A DNA stretch of 50,376 nt from Hyphomonas atlantica corrig. (GTDB lineage: Bacteria; Pseudomonadota; Alphaproteobacteria; Caulobacterales; Hyphomonadaceae). Of the stretch, positions 40,077-48,615 are shown piece by piece. A program made the position numbers and the translations under genes. The stretch spans positions 1-50,376 of the forward strand of contig NZ_AWFH01000011.1 of the NCBI RefSeq assembly GCF_000682715.1. Reading direction: 5' to 3'. The notes below the pieces were generated by a model. That model was not told where the DNA came from and ran no database searches. It saw nothing but the letters and a program-made list of their open reading frames with translations. Each line of letters starts with the position of its first letter. Within the stretch, counting starts at the first letter, position 1.

Positions 40077-40305
40077 TCCTTGAGTCAGTTACGATGAGCC
40101 AAAAATCCTCCTTAAGCAAAACCAACAAAGTGTCTCACGGTCGCTGAACCGCTACAGCAACGCACGCTGATAACAATATCGAACGATTGTGCTGCAGGTG
40201 ATGAGCCAGACTGCCCAATTGTCAAGACATTGATTGGTTATTAGCAGAGATGTCGCCGCGCCCGGCGCTGGGTTCGAGTACCCGGGCCCCTTATGGTTTT
40301 GAGTT

Positions 40306-40584
40306 TCAGGCGCGCTGAAAGTGACCGAGGATCATCCAGGCGCCGATCGCGACAAATCCCAAACCTGCAATCATTTTCAAAGGCAGCATACTTAGCCAGC
40401 GCTCTGCGGCCGCTCCTAACATGACGGCGATCGCCGTAGAAGCGGTCAATGCGGCAGTGGCGGCAAAGAACACAAACCATTTGTTCCGATCGCCATCCGA
40501 TGCAAATAGCAACGTCGCCAGCTGGGTCTTGTCTCCCAGCTCAGCCAAGAAAACGGTTACAAACACAGTGAAGAAGGCTGTCAT
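40306..40584 (-). CDS. Half-size GDT1/TMEM165 (UPF0016) membrane transporter
   Basis: A 92-aa protein with one GDT1 repeat: the signature VFLAELGDKTQLATLLFA in the first helix, followed by two more helices (VFFAATAALTASTAIAVML and LKMIAGLGFVAIGAWMIL). Full-length GDT1 proteins have two such repeats (about 190-200 aa), so this form must dimerise or be paired with another half. Family members transport Mn2+ or Ca2+. It lies just outside the IS element in the same direction as the rhodanese gene. Confidence 0.85.
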   Translation of the reverse strand: MTAFFTVFVTVFLAELGDKTQLATLLFASDGDRNKWFVFFAATAALTASTAIAVMLGAAAERWLSMLPLKMIAGLGFVAIGAWMILGHFQRA

Positions 40585-40684
40585 TTTACGCTTGTTCCCG
40601 AATGGCTTGATTGATCGCGTTAGCTAGGGTGACGGGCATTTGCAGCGATTTCTGCTTTTGCCGGAAGGGCGCAGCGACACTCGA

Positions 40685-41149
40685 TCATTCCTCGGTTTTG
40701 CCTTCAATGAGCTGCAGCACGCCCAGATCATTCTCCAAGGGCTGGCCGGCCTGCGCCCAGGTCTCAAACCCTTCATGAGCGACAACGCCTTGGTATCCTT
40801 GCGCATCAAGCGCTTTTTTGACGAGCGCTGCTCGACTTCCGGTCTTGCAGTAAACAATGATTTCGGCTTCCGCGTCGCGTACTTTTTCGGCGACTTCAAA
40901 TTCGACTCGGCCGCGTGGGATCCAGATCGCATCCGGAATATGCCCAAGTTCGTATTCGTCTTCGGTTCGCACATCGATCAATATCAGGTCAGGATTTTCG
41001 GTCTTTCGCTCCTGAACATATGTGTTCCCAACAAATTCGACCCCATCTTTCGCCGCGTCGACAACCGCGTCGCGGGTCATGGGCTCACCTGCATACGCGG
41101 CTGCTCCGAAAATCACGAGCGCGGAAACAGTTAGTATATCTTTGATCAT
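40685..41149 (-). CDS. Periplasmic rhodanese-like protein
   Basis: A 154-aa protein with a signal peptide (MIKDILTVSALVIFGAAAYA) and one rhodanese domain: LILIDVRTEDEYELGHIPDA and the active-site loop IIVYCKTGSRAALVKKAL with the catalytic Cys. The C-terminal GVVAHEGFETWAQAGQPLE is typical. An AGGAGGTATAA ribosome site precedes the ATG. It may transfer sulfane sulfur or handle thiosulfate/persulfide in the periplasm. It lies 100 bp upstream of the GDT1 gene in the same direction. Confidence 0.88.
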   Translation of the reverse strand: MIKDILTVSALVIFGAAAYAGEPMTRDAVVDAAKDGVEFVGNTYVQERKTENPDLILIDVRTEDEYELGHIPDAIWIPRGRVEFEVAEKVRDAEAEIIVYCKTGSRAALVKKALDAQGYQGVVAHEGFETWAQAGQPLENDLGVLQLIEGKTEE

Positions 41150-41788
41150 TTATACCTCCTTGGACTATTCTTTCATATTATCAAAGCACGCGTTTGATCT
41201 CGGTATCTTCACTTGGCAGTGAGAGGAGACACCTAAGCGCCAAGAAGGGACCGCCATAAACCCGAGCAAAATCAACGCTCCGAAAGGTGGTCCGTTCTGG
41301 GCTTTGGGCCAGCTAGGACTCGGGCCATGCGACCCCTGGGCACAATGTCGTCCATTTGCATCATGATCAAGTCTTGGGATTGGCATTCAGTCTTCTGTGC
41401 GAAGTCGTTCCGTACGCGCCGCAAATCTTATAGCTCAAATATCCCAAGAGCGGACGTTACGAGCGGCTGTTCTGGGGCGAATTTAAGCCGCTGGGCTAAT
41501 GTCCGCTTTCGGTGTCAAAGCAGACATTAGTCAAGCGATCACTTTGGGTTTGCTTGCACCTGAACAGCAGACATAGGTGGAATACTGCCTGACGTAGGCT
41601 TTTGGTCGAGAGCGAATTTTCACTTGCTAGGGCTTATTTCGAACAGACCGTCCATCACGAAACTTGCCATCGAACATACGTTTTAGGTGTTTCGAAGATT
41701 TCCGAACACTTCGTCAATCAGCAGTAGCGGCCCCCTCGAGCCCCAATTCACGTTCGAGTGCAGCGTTGGCTCTCGCGCCGGCGGTCGC
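41150..41788. other. 639-bp gene-free region
   Basis: No convincing coding sequence or RNA gene. Short open frames have no ribosome site or family features. The only structure found is the 14-bp hairpin at 41496-41530. The region separates the rhodanese gene from the LuxR-type regulator and may hold relics of earlier insertions. Confidence 0.5.
41496..41530. repeat. 14-bp inverted repeat in gene-free region
   Basis: Arms ctaatgtccgcttt (41496-41509) and aaagcagacattag (41517-41530) pair with one mismatch around cggtgtc. It may be a terminator-like hairpin; no gene ends nearby. Confidence 0.6.
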
Positions 41789-42865
41789 TTAAACCAACTT
41801 TGTCAATTCGGCGACGAGCTGGGCTTGGCGTTGGGTCTCGGTCTTCGCCAACAAGGACTTCATCTGATTTCGTGCAGTGTGAATGCTCTTGCCGTGCTGC
41901 GAGGCGAATTCTCTGACTGATCCACCATCAAGCAAGTGACCCGCTAGATGGCTTTCTGTGACGGTAAGCGAATAGCGCTCCCTGAGAAGAGAGAGGAGTT
42001 GTTTCTGACTGGGCTGTATTTGCCTGATCATGCAGATGGTTTTGCCCTGTCGGGCCTCGCTGAACGCCTGGCGTTTCGCATGCGGCGGCCTATGGATGGT
42101 GATCTCGATTGCGCACCGATACTGAGGCACAACCACTTGTTTCTGAAAGACAGGAGTCTCGCTTGCCTGCCAAAATCTCTCGGTCGCCAACTTTAGGGAC
42201 ATGGAAATCTGGTCTCGGAGTTCCGGTGATGTCGCTAACAGACGATCCGCGTGCCTGTTCTGAGCCTGCAACTCGCCACTTAGGGTGGCCGCAATCAACC
42301 CAATTCCGTTTTGCGCGAGAACCACATCATCTCGAAGCACTCTTTCGCGTGCCTTTCGCAAGCCATTATCGATATGCAGGCCACGCTTTACGTGCCTCGC
42401 GATCACCCCGAACTGGTGCCGAACAGACCTGTCGAAGGCGCCAAATCGGTCGTCGCGCATGAGGACGAAAGTATATTTTCGTCGACCTGGGCCATTGAGC
42501 AACCATACAATTTGGGACCCTATTCCATTCGGAATGAGATATTCATGATGAACGGGGCAAGGCTCATCAGCTTCATCGTCGATCAAATCAAGTCCAGTAA
42601 TGTCTCGGTCTTGCGGCAGCTGCAGCAATCGCACAATTTGGGTGTCGAGAGTAACGAAAGTGTCAAAGTATTGCTGGTGGATCTCCTGACTGAGGCGCCC
42701 TGAAACCGCCTTCGTGAGAAACCGCCCTTCGTCATCACTGGCATACAATGCCGCATCGGTCGCGCCGAATGCATCTGCGATTTGCAACAATGCTTGCTGC
42801 CACCCTCTGTCGACCAAAGGTGCGTCATAAATCGTGTCTAGAAGCTGTTCACGCAAACCGGTCAC
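41789..42865 (-). CDS. LuxR-type HTH transcriptional regulator
   Basis: A 358-aa regulator. The C-terminal ~65 residues form a LuxR/GerE helix-turn-helix: RYSLTVTESHLAGHLLDGGS, VREFASQHGKSIHTARNQMK and SLLAKTETQRQAQLVAELTK. The N-terminal 280 residues probably form a PAS/GAF-like sensor (GWQQALLQIADAFGATDAAL), but no ligand can be assigned. It is divergent from the barrel/Ig/subtilisin operon across 174 bp and is its likely regulator. A GCAAAA-N5-TTTTGC palindrome lies 28 bp before its start. Confidence 0.85.
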   Translation of the reverse strand: MTGLREQLLDTIYDAPLVDRGWQQALLQIADAFGATDAALYASDDEGRFLTKAVSGRLSQEIHQQYFDTFVTLDTQIVRLLQLPQDRDITGLDLIDDEADEPCPVHHEYLIPNGIGSQIVWLLNGPGRRKYTFVLMRDDRFGAFDRSVRHQFGVIARHVKRGLHIDNGLRKARERVLRDDVVLAQNGIGLIAATLSGELQAQNRHADRLLATSPELRDQISMSLKLATERFWQASETPVFQKQVVVPQYRCAIEITIHRPPHAKRQAFSEARQGKTICMIRQIQPSQKQLLSLLRERYSLTVTESHLAGHLLDGGSVREFASQHGKSIHTARNQMKSLLAKTETQRQAQLVAELTKLV

Positions 42866-42892
42866 TCTGTGCAGTTTGTTGTGATCATAGCA

Positions 42893-42909
42893 GCAAAACG
42901 CAATTTTGC
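42893..42909. promoter_or_regulatory. Palindromic site in the divergent promoter region
   Basis: gcaaaa and ttttgc are exact inverted copies around cgcaa. It lies between the LuxR-type gene and the outer-membrane barrel gene and is a candidate operator for the regulator. Confidence 0.4.
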
Positions 42910-43039
42910 GAAAATCTTCGTAAGGCAGACCGCGTGGGCACCGCGTGACCTGGCACTTTCATAGCCCATTTGGATCATGTGCTTTCGATTGAGTCGCTTA
43001 CTCTGCAGGTTAGAGATTTGCCTGAAATAGGGGACAAAA

Positions 43040-44407
43040 ATGGGTCGAATTCTGTCAGCTTCCATACTCGCCAAAGCACTCGTGCTCGTGGCATTCGCTG
43101 CGTTCTGGTCGATGTCGGCCTGGGCAGCTTATGTTCAGACCGTAACATTGACGGGTGAAGGGGCAGAAGAAGTCCCCACACAAACAATCAGTTTCGCACC
43201 AGCGACCGGAACTGTCGAGAGTATTGAAGTTGTTGAACCCGAAGACGAGAATGATGACCGAGTGTTCCTCATCATTACCATGTCAGATGATGCCACGATG
43301 GAAGGCGCGCTGACGGTCGGCGAAGGCGAGGAAGCCAATGTCATCAGCACGCCAGCCCTTTTGGATGGCGAATCGCTGAGCATCGATGTTGGTGCTGGAA
43401 CAACCACAATTTCCGGCACGCCGTCGGTGTCGGGGTTTAATGATCCTCTGATCGGGCAACCGAGTTGGGGGCTGCATTTGGGGGCCGGTATACGAGAGGT
43501 CGATACACCAGAAGTCGGATTCGGGCTGGTGCTGCGTGGTGGGCTGGAATCCTTTGTTTTGGTGACAGAGCCGGAAGCAGAGCTGGAGACCCTCACGGGC
43601 GGCTTCTTCTATAATGACCCGAATGTCGGGGGTTTTTCACTCAGTTTCGAGTACGGAGAGGATGATAGCGAGTTTAGCGGAAGTGTTGCCACGGGCACGG
43701 ACGTAACAGGCAACGTCAATCTCGATTTCAATCCGAATGATAACACGACCGGAATCCTGTATGGCGCGTCGGGTCTCGATGTTCAGGTGCGCAATGAAGT
43801 CGAATTCTGGCGCATTGGCGGCACTTACTTTCCGACTAGCAAATGGGATCTCGCGGGAGGCATAAAGTGGACCCCAAAGGTGGAGTTCACTCATCTTGAG
43901 CAAACATCATGGGGCGTTTCTTCACCGACTGCCTTCTCTGGAGATATCTCCGATACGCGTAGCGTTTCAATTGAGGGAGACTATCTCGATCTCGGAGTTG
44001 ATCTTTTCCGCCCGTTCTATCTGAACGAGAATTTCAAATGGTGGCCGCGCGTCGAAATTGGCGCCCAGCACGCAAATCTGGAGCTCAATGCCCGCCAGGA
44101 TTTTGTCTGTATTCCTTGCGGTACGGGTGGAGACTTTCAATTGGAGGTGAATTCGGAAGATGATCTGTTTACCTGGTATGCTGGCATCGGTGCAGGGGCG
44201 GCTTTCATGTTTGATACCAACAGGACCGGCACACCAGACGTTATGCTCTATGGCGACGCGGGCTATCGGACGCGCGGCGATGGCTTGAATATCTTCATTC
44301 CGAGCTCAGGTGATGATCTGTTCGTGGATAATCGCCCGGCCATGGTCACCGATGATGGCGATTTTGACGAGACCGTGTTCAGGGTCGGGATCGTCAAGAG
44401 CTTTTAG
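43040..44407 (+). CDS. Outer-membrane beta-barrel protein, unrecognised
   Basis: A 455-aa protein with a Sec signal peptide (residues 1-29, ending SMSAWA). An N-terminal domain of about 130 residues is acidic and strand-rich (MSDDATMEGALTVGEGEEAN). The remainder shows repeated amphipathic strands such as GFSLSFEYGEDDSEFSGSV, EVEFWRIGGTYFPTSKWDL, NFKWWPRVEIGAQHANLEL, DLFTWYAGIGAGAAFMF and ends in VGIVKSF, with a terminal Phe. This is the pattern of an outer-membrane barrel. The ribosome site is GGGGA. It starts an operon with the 1375-aa Ig-repeat protein and a subtilisin, and may anchor or export that protein. Confidence 0.75.
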   Translation: MGRILSASILAKALVLVAFAAFWSMSAWAAYVQTVTLTGEGAEEVPTQTISFAPATGTVESIEVVEPEDENDDRVFLIITMSDDATMEGALTVGEGEEANVISTPALLDGESLSIDVGAGTTTISGTPSVSGFNDPLIGQPSWGLHLGAGIREVDTPEVGFGLVLRGGLESFVLVTEPEAELETLTGGFFYNDPNVGGFSLSFEYGEDDSEFSGSVATGTDVTGNVNLDFNPNDNTTGILYGASGLDVQVRNEVEFWRIGGTYFPTSKWDLAGGIKWTPKVEFTHLEQTSWGVSSPTAFSGDISDTRSVSIEGDYLDLGVDLFRPFYLNENFKWWPRVEIGAQHANLELNARQDFVCIPCGTGGDFQLEVNSEDDLFTWYAGIGAGAAFMFDTNRTGTPDVMLYGDAGYRTRGDGLNIFIPSSGDDLFVDNRPAMVTDDGDFDETVFRVGIVKSF

Positions 44408-44487
44408 ACCCCGGTTTGAGGCGGCGTGTCGCGAGCGGGCGCCGTCTCATCTGTCCACTTATTGGGGCTGGGAACGGGACTCCATTC

Positions 44488-47400
44488 ATGAGATTTGCGC
44501 TTAGATTGATCTGTTTGACTGCGGCCTTCGCAATCGCGAGCCTTGCAGCTAACGCGGAATCTGAAGCCAAGGAATTACAGCGCCTGTTCAGTGCACTCGA
44601 TAATGATGTCAGCGATCTGCTTGGCGAAGTTGCGGGCTTTTCCCTCCAGTCGAACTACCAGTGCCCGCCCGCCACCCCCAATAAGGAGCAAGATGGTGTA
44701 AAACTCTCGGGCTTCGCCACGCGACATCTCAGGCTGCGTATGCGTATGCGGGTCATCAAGACCAAGAATGAGCAATACGGCCGTTCCGGCGAAGGTCAGA
44801 TCGGACGCCAGATCAAGTTCGGGTTTCTTGACTCTGACAAGGACACGGGAAACCTTGAAGCTGGGGTCGACCTTACACGGCGGGACACGACCGTCGCACC
44901 GGATGACATTAAACGTGTGGAGGGGAACCTCGACGGGATCCGCGATGGCGTCCGACAATTGCAACGTGACCTTGGCCGCGCGCCTCCTCCCGACCAGGAT
45001 TGTGACCCGGCCGCCGATCCGATCGCATCCGTCACCGTCACGCCTCCCGGCGCCGTGGAACCGGGGGCGGTCCTGAATATTCCAGTCTCAGCGACAACAC
45101 TGAGCGGCAAAGCTGTCACAATCACGAAGATCACGGTTACAGGCGCCGGAGCAATCGCCGAGCCTGGTGTGACACCCGCATACACAGTCAATGGCATCAA
45201 TACCGCTGCGGGAAACATACGCATTGCCGTTGCAAAGATCCGTGCCGACCGCAGTTATAATATCCGCGTCGATGTGGAAGGGCGTCCGGTTGGCGTGCCC
45301 GGTCCCGGCTTTACGACGGGTCGCCAGAATGCCGCTGTCTCAATCAAAAATGTTGCGCCCGAGATCACCAGTACCGCATTTTCGTTCAGCGTTGAGCCTG
45401 GAGATACCGTTTCCATCGATGGCGAGATCACGATTGTCGACCGGAACGCCGACACCAATAATGGCAATGAGATTGATCGCAATCGCGTACGCCTTTCGGA
45501 TCACCCGACTGACCTGAAAACAAGCCCTCGAAACGCCTTTAACCGCTGGTCATCAAAGTCACAGACGAGCTTTGACCCGAGCAAAGGCGAATATGTCTTC
45601 AAGGTGAAACGCGAGGGCATAATTGAAACACCTCACCCACACGGCGTATTTGCGCCAAACATCCAGGTGACCGACACTGGAACCCCTCAGTTAACGACGA
45701 CCCAACCGGTCGAGATCACGGTTGAAAATGTCGCTCCAGAAGCATTCCTGAGACCGACGCCTCGCGACGCCTTTCACTCTGATGACAATTTGCCGGTCGG
45801 TCTTGTGGGTACGATCCGCGATCGCAACGGCGCTGATGATGTTGTAACAATCGAGATTGATGCACGTGCTGCTGGTGGACAGGTCTATCGTCTGTCAAAC
45901 GGCTCAATCCGGAAAACCAGCAGCGACGATCAAGGTTTCAGTTTTCGGATCAATCCAGAAACGTTTGCGCACACACGCAACAGTGGGACGCACAAGATCA
46001 GCGGACGCGCTGAGGACGGACCTGGACCGAACAGCAGCGCGCCGAACACAGTCAGGTTCGAGACGGAGATCAAGATTGGCAATGATCCTCCGACGGTCGG
46101 GGCGATCGGCTACATGACCGGAACGGAACTCGTGATCCTGAAAGAGGTATGCCCGCGTGGTCTCATCACAGTCGGGGCGCAAATCCACGACCGCGAGAAC
46201 GACAAGGTCAAAGTCACGGCCACGATATTGCCGGGCGGTTCACCTGAAGAAATGACGCTGAATCCGGGGTCGAGCACCTACACCCTCGTCACGCTCGCGC
46301 CAGACAAGCCTGGGCAATACACCATTCGCTTCGACGTTGTCGAAACCGCCACGAATGAGAAGAAGAAAGCGGCTCGGTCAATTGAGTTGGTTGTAAAGCC
46401 TTGTGGTCTGGAGGAGGAACATCCTCAAGCAGCCGCTCCAGCCGCTCCAGTGGAGGTCGCCATCGCAGGCAATCCCGGTTCTGACGTCCAAGTCCAGCCT
46501 GTGCCACCCGCCTTACCAGGGCAGACCTCGCCAGATCTGGCCGCCGCTGCTGCCCTTTCAGAGCTATTCTATTATGGTTGGGTGCTCGACCAGTATTCGG
46601 GCACATATGATGATCCACAAAACTCGATCACGTCGACGATGATCGACGAGATATTCTATCCGTATTTAGCTTGGAGACCGATCTGGCAGGATTACGCTCT
46701 GCTGGAAGACTATAAGGGCGTGCCTCCGGTTTGCGGCGCAGGCCCTGGGACGGGACCAATGTTTGATTTAGGGCAGGGCGGCCCCGAACAGGCAATTGGC
46801 GCCATTGATGAACTCAATCAGGACCTCGCAAAACTGATTGAGAGTATGCTGACAGGCGGAGATCTGTATCAGGAGTTGGTTGTCGAGGACTTTCTCAACC
46901 AGATGGCGCTGGAATTCGGTGATCAAGTGCCCATGCTGAAGAATGGCTCAGTAGTTCCGCGGAACTCAGCAGCGCCTCAGAATGCCACCACAGATACGGC
47001 TGCCGCACGTGCCAAAACCAGAGCGCAGCTGCAATCTCAATATGACGCTTTGGTCGAGCGACAAAACCGTCTCAATGCTTCGCGCGTTGGCTTTGAGGAA
47101 CAGTTAGCGACAGCAATCGAGAATAGCGACGACAAGCGCGTCACGCAAATCAGGGGCTTCCTCAATGAGATAACCGACTTGCAAGCCGGGATTCACGCGC
47201 AAACAACTCCAATCGCTGAACAGCTGAATGCTCTCGATCGGCCTCAGCAGGAAGCCCAGGCACAAGAACTCTCGAGCATAACGGACGAGATCAATCAGGC
47301 CGCCTGGGACACTATCGCAACGCGCTACGGGTTCGACACCAGTGTCCAGGACGCTAAACAGTGGACGACCTGGGTGACGCGCTGGATGTCGGTGGGGAGT

Positions 47401-48615
47401 GGCTTGTCCTATGACAATGACAGATTGGTCCGCATGTCCGAATTCTCGCTGATTTCGGCCGAGGAGAAGCTCAATATTGTTGATGGACTCTTGGAAGATG
47501 TCGACCCCGGATCCTTTAGAGAAACCGTGCTCAATCGCAAGAAAGGTCAATTCGAAGCGCAGCGCGATTCCGCGCAGCAACACCTGGACTCGCTCGACAA
47601 CATTACCAAGGCCGGGTTCGTTGTCGATATCGGCCTTTATGCCAGCGGCGGCGTCCTGATAAATGCCGGTCGAAAAATGATTGTTGGTGGCACCTCCCGC
47701 GTACTAGGCACTCAGGCTGCAGAACGCACGGCAATCGCGCTCGATACAGGGGTCGTACAACTCACCAAGCAGGCAACCGGACGCGCAACGACGAGCGCAG
47801 CTGCGGGCACAACGGGGGCCGCGACCAGTTCCGCCACAAGCGCGACAATCCGCGAGGGGAGCGAAGCGGCATTAGGAGGATCTTCTGAAGCCGCAACAGG
47901 TGTTTTCAACACGGCGCAGGCCGCGGCAGAGCACGGTCACCGTTTTGGAGCTCAGAGCATGGATGAAGCTTGGCAGGCGTTTGAAGCCGCAAGAATGGCC
48001 GCAGGGATCGAAGCACCGACCGGACTGGGAACAGCGAGCAGAGAATGGCTACAGCTTTGGTACAAATTCTCTGACGATGTTTTCAATGGAACCGTCGGCG
48101 CTGCTGACGATGTGATACGGGCGGGCGGTGATGAAGCTATGGATGCCTATTGGGCTCTGGAGCGCGCGGGAGCGCAAGGACGTCAGGCCTTCCGTTCCGA
48201 AGCCGGGCAAGCTGCTGCTCAGCACTGGGACGATTATTTCCAGAACCTTGCCAACCAGCCCGACCGGGTGGGAGCGCTGAACCAAGCGCGTGAGGTCGCC
48301 GGTCAGCGCGGCAGAAACCGATTGGCGGAACTCTGGCGGGAAGCACAGTTGGAGAGCTGGCTGCAGGGCTCCGAGTTTCTAGGTCTCTCACCTCTTTTAT
48401 TTGGCCTTATGACGCAGGATGCCGCAGCTGCGGACGCGCCGCAGACCAAACTCGGGACGGATGGTCGAGCCGAGCTGAACTGGCAAATTGGGACATCGCT
48501 CAGCATGACCCCTAAATTCTCGCTGAGCCTGAGCGGCGGGGGAGCCTATGAGCAGTACGATCCAAACTGGCAGGCATTAGGGCCGTGCCTGGAGAAGAAG
48601 GCGGCGGCTCAATGA
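44488..48615 (+). CDS. Giant secreted Ig-repeat protein, unrecognised
   Basis: A 1375-aa protein with a Sec signal peptide (MRFALRLICLTAAFAIASLA). Residues 24-170 are a unique region. From about 175 to 640 at least four Ig-like/cadherin-like units follow (TVTPPGAVEPGAVLNIPVSA; NVAPEITSTAFSFSVEPGD; NVAPEAFLRPTPRDAF; NDPPTVGAIGYMTGTEL). A Pro/Ala-rich linker precedes an aromatic-rich region, a coiled coil (about 835-930; RAQLQSQYDALVERQNRLNA), a hydrophobic Gly-rich stretch (about 1043-1062) and an Ala-rich C-terminus. The start at 44488 is set by the signal peptide; an open extension to 44416 is ignored. Its TGA overlaps the subtilisin ATG. It may be an adhesin or large effector. Confidence 0.75.
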   Translation: MRFALRLICLTAAFAIASLAANAESEAKELQRLFSALDNDVSDLLGEVAGFSLQSNYQCPPATPNKEQDGVKLSGFATRHLRLRMRMRVIKTKNEQYGRSGEGQIGRQIKFGFLDSDKDTGNLEAGVDLTRRDTTVAPDDIKRVEGNLDGIRDGVRQLQRDLGRAPPPDQDCDPAADPIASVTVTPPGAVEPGAVLNIPVSATTLSGKAVTITKITVTGAGAIAEPGVTPAYTVNGINTAAGNIRIAVAKIRADRSYNIRVDVEGRPVGVPGPGFTTGRQNAAVSIKNVAPEITSTAFSFSVEPGDTVSIDGEITIVDRNADTNNGNEIDRNRVRLSDHPTDLKTSPRNAFNRWSSKSQTSFDPSKGEYVFKVKREGIIETPHPHGVFAPNIQVTDTGTPQLTTTQPVEITVENVAPEAFLRPTPRDAFHSDDNLPVGLVGTIRDRNGADDVVTIEIDARAAGGQVYRLSNGSIRKTSSDDQGFSFRINPETFAHTRNSGTHKISGRAEDGPGPNSSAPNTVRFETEIKIGNDPPTVGAIGYMTGTELVILKEVCPRGLITVGAQIHDRENDKVKVTATILPGGSPEEMTLNPGSSTYTLVTLAPDKPGQYTIRFDVVETATNEKKKAARSIELVVKPCGLEEEHPQAAAPAAPVEVAIAGNPGSDVQVQPVPPALPGQTSPDLAAAAALSELFYYGWVLDQYSGTYDDPQNSITSTMIDEIFYPYLAWRPIWQDYALLEDYKGVPPVCGAGPGTGPMFDLGQGGPEQAIGAIDELNQDLAKLIESMLTGGDLYQELVVEDFLNQMALEFGDQVPMLKNGSVVPRNSAAPQNATTDTAAARAKTRAQLQSQYDALVERQNRLNASRVGFEEQLATAIENSDDKRVTQIRGFLNEITDLQAGIHAQTTPIAEQLNALDRPQQEAQAQELSSITDEINQAAWDTIATRYGFDTSVQDAKQWTTWVTRWMSVGSGLSYDNDRLVRMSEFSLISAEEKLNIVDGLLEDVDPGSFRETVLNRKKGQFEAQRDSAQQHLDSLDNITKAGFVVDIGLYASGGVLINAGRKMIVGGTSRVLGTQAAERTAIALDTGVVQLTKQATGRATTSAAAGTTGAATSSATSATIREGSEAALGGSSEAATGVFNTAQAAAEHGHRFGAQSMDEAWQAFEAARMAAGIEAPTGLGTASREWLQLWYKFSDDVFNGTVGAADDVIRAGGDEAMDAYWALERAGAQGRQAFRSEAGQAAAQHWDDYFQNLANQPDRVGALNQAREVAGQRGRNRLAELWREAQLESWLQGSEFLGLSPLLFGLMTQDAAAADAPQTKLGTDGRAELNWQIGTSLSMTPKFSLSLSGGGAYEQYDPNWQALGPCLEKKAAAQ

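Larger units (their letters stand above)
38679..40137 (-). mobile_element. Complete IS3-family element (1459 bp) with CGGT target duplication
   Basis: The ends are imperfect inverted repeats beginning tgagaca: left from 38679, right ending tgtctca at 40137. Similarity between the ends continues inward (AGGAG and TTGGCTCATC blocks). CGGT is duplicated at 38675-38678 and 40138-40141. Two transposase genes fill the element. It inserted into the type II GAPDH remnant and is unrelated to the IS407-like copies elsewhere in the window. Confidence 0.9.

Noticed and set aside
40142..40305. T-loop-like sequence (gggttcgagtaccc) that suggested a tRNA end or attachment site
   Set aside because: The stem closes on an 8-nt loop and no acceptor, D or anticodon arms are visible.
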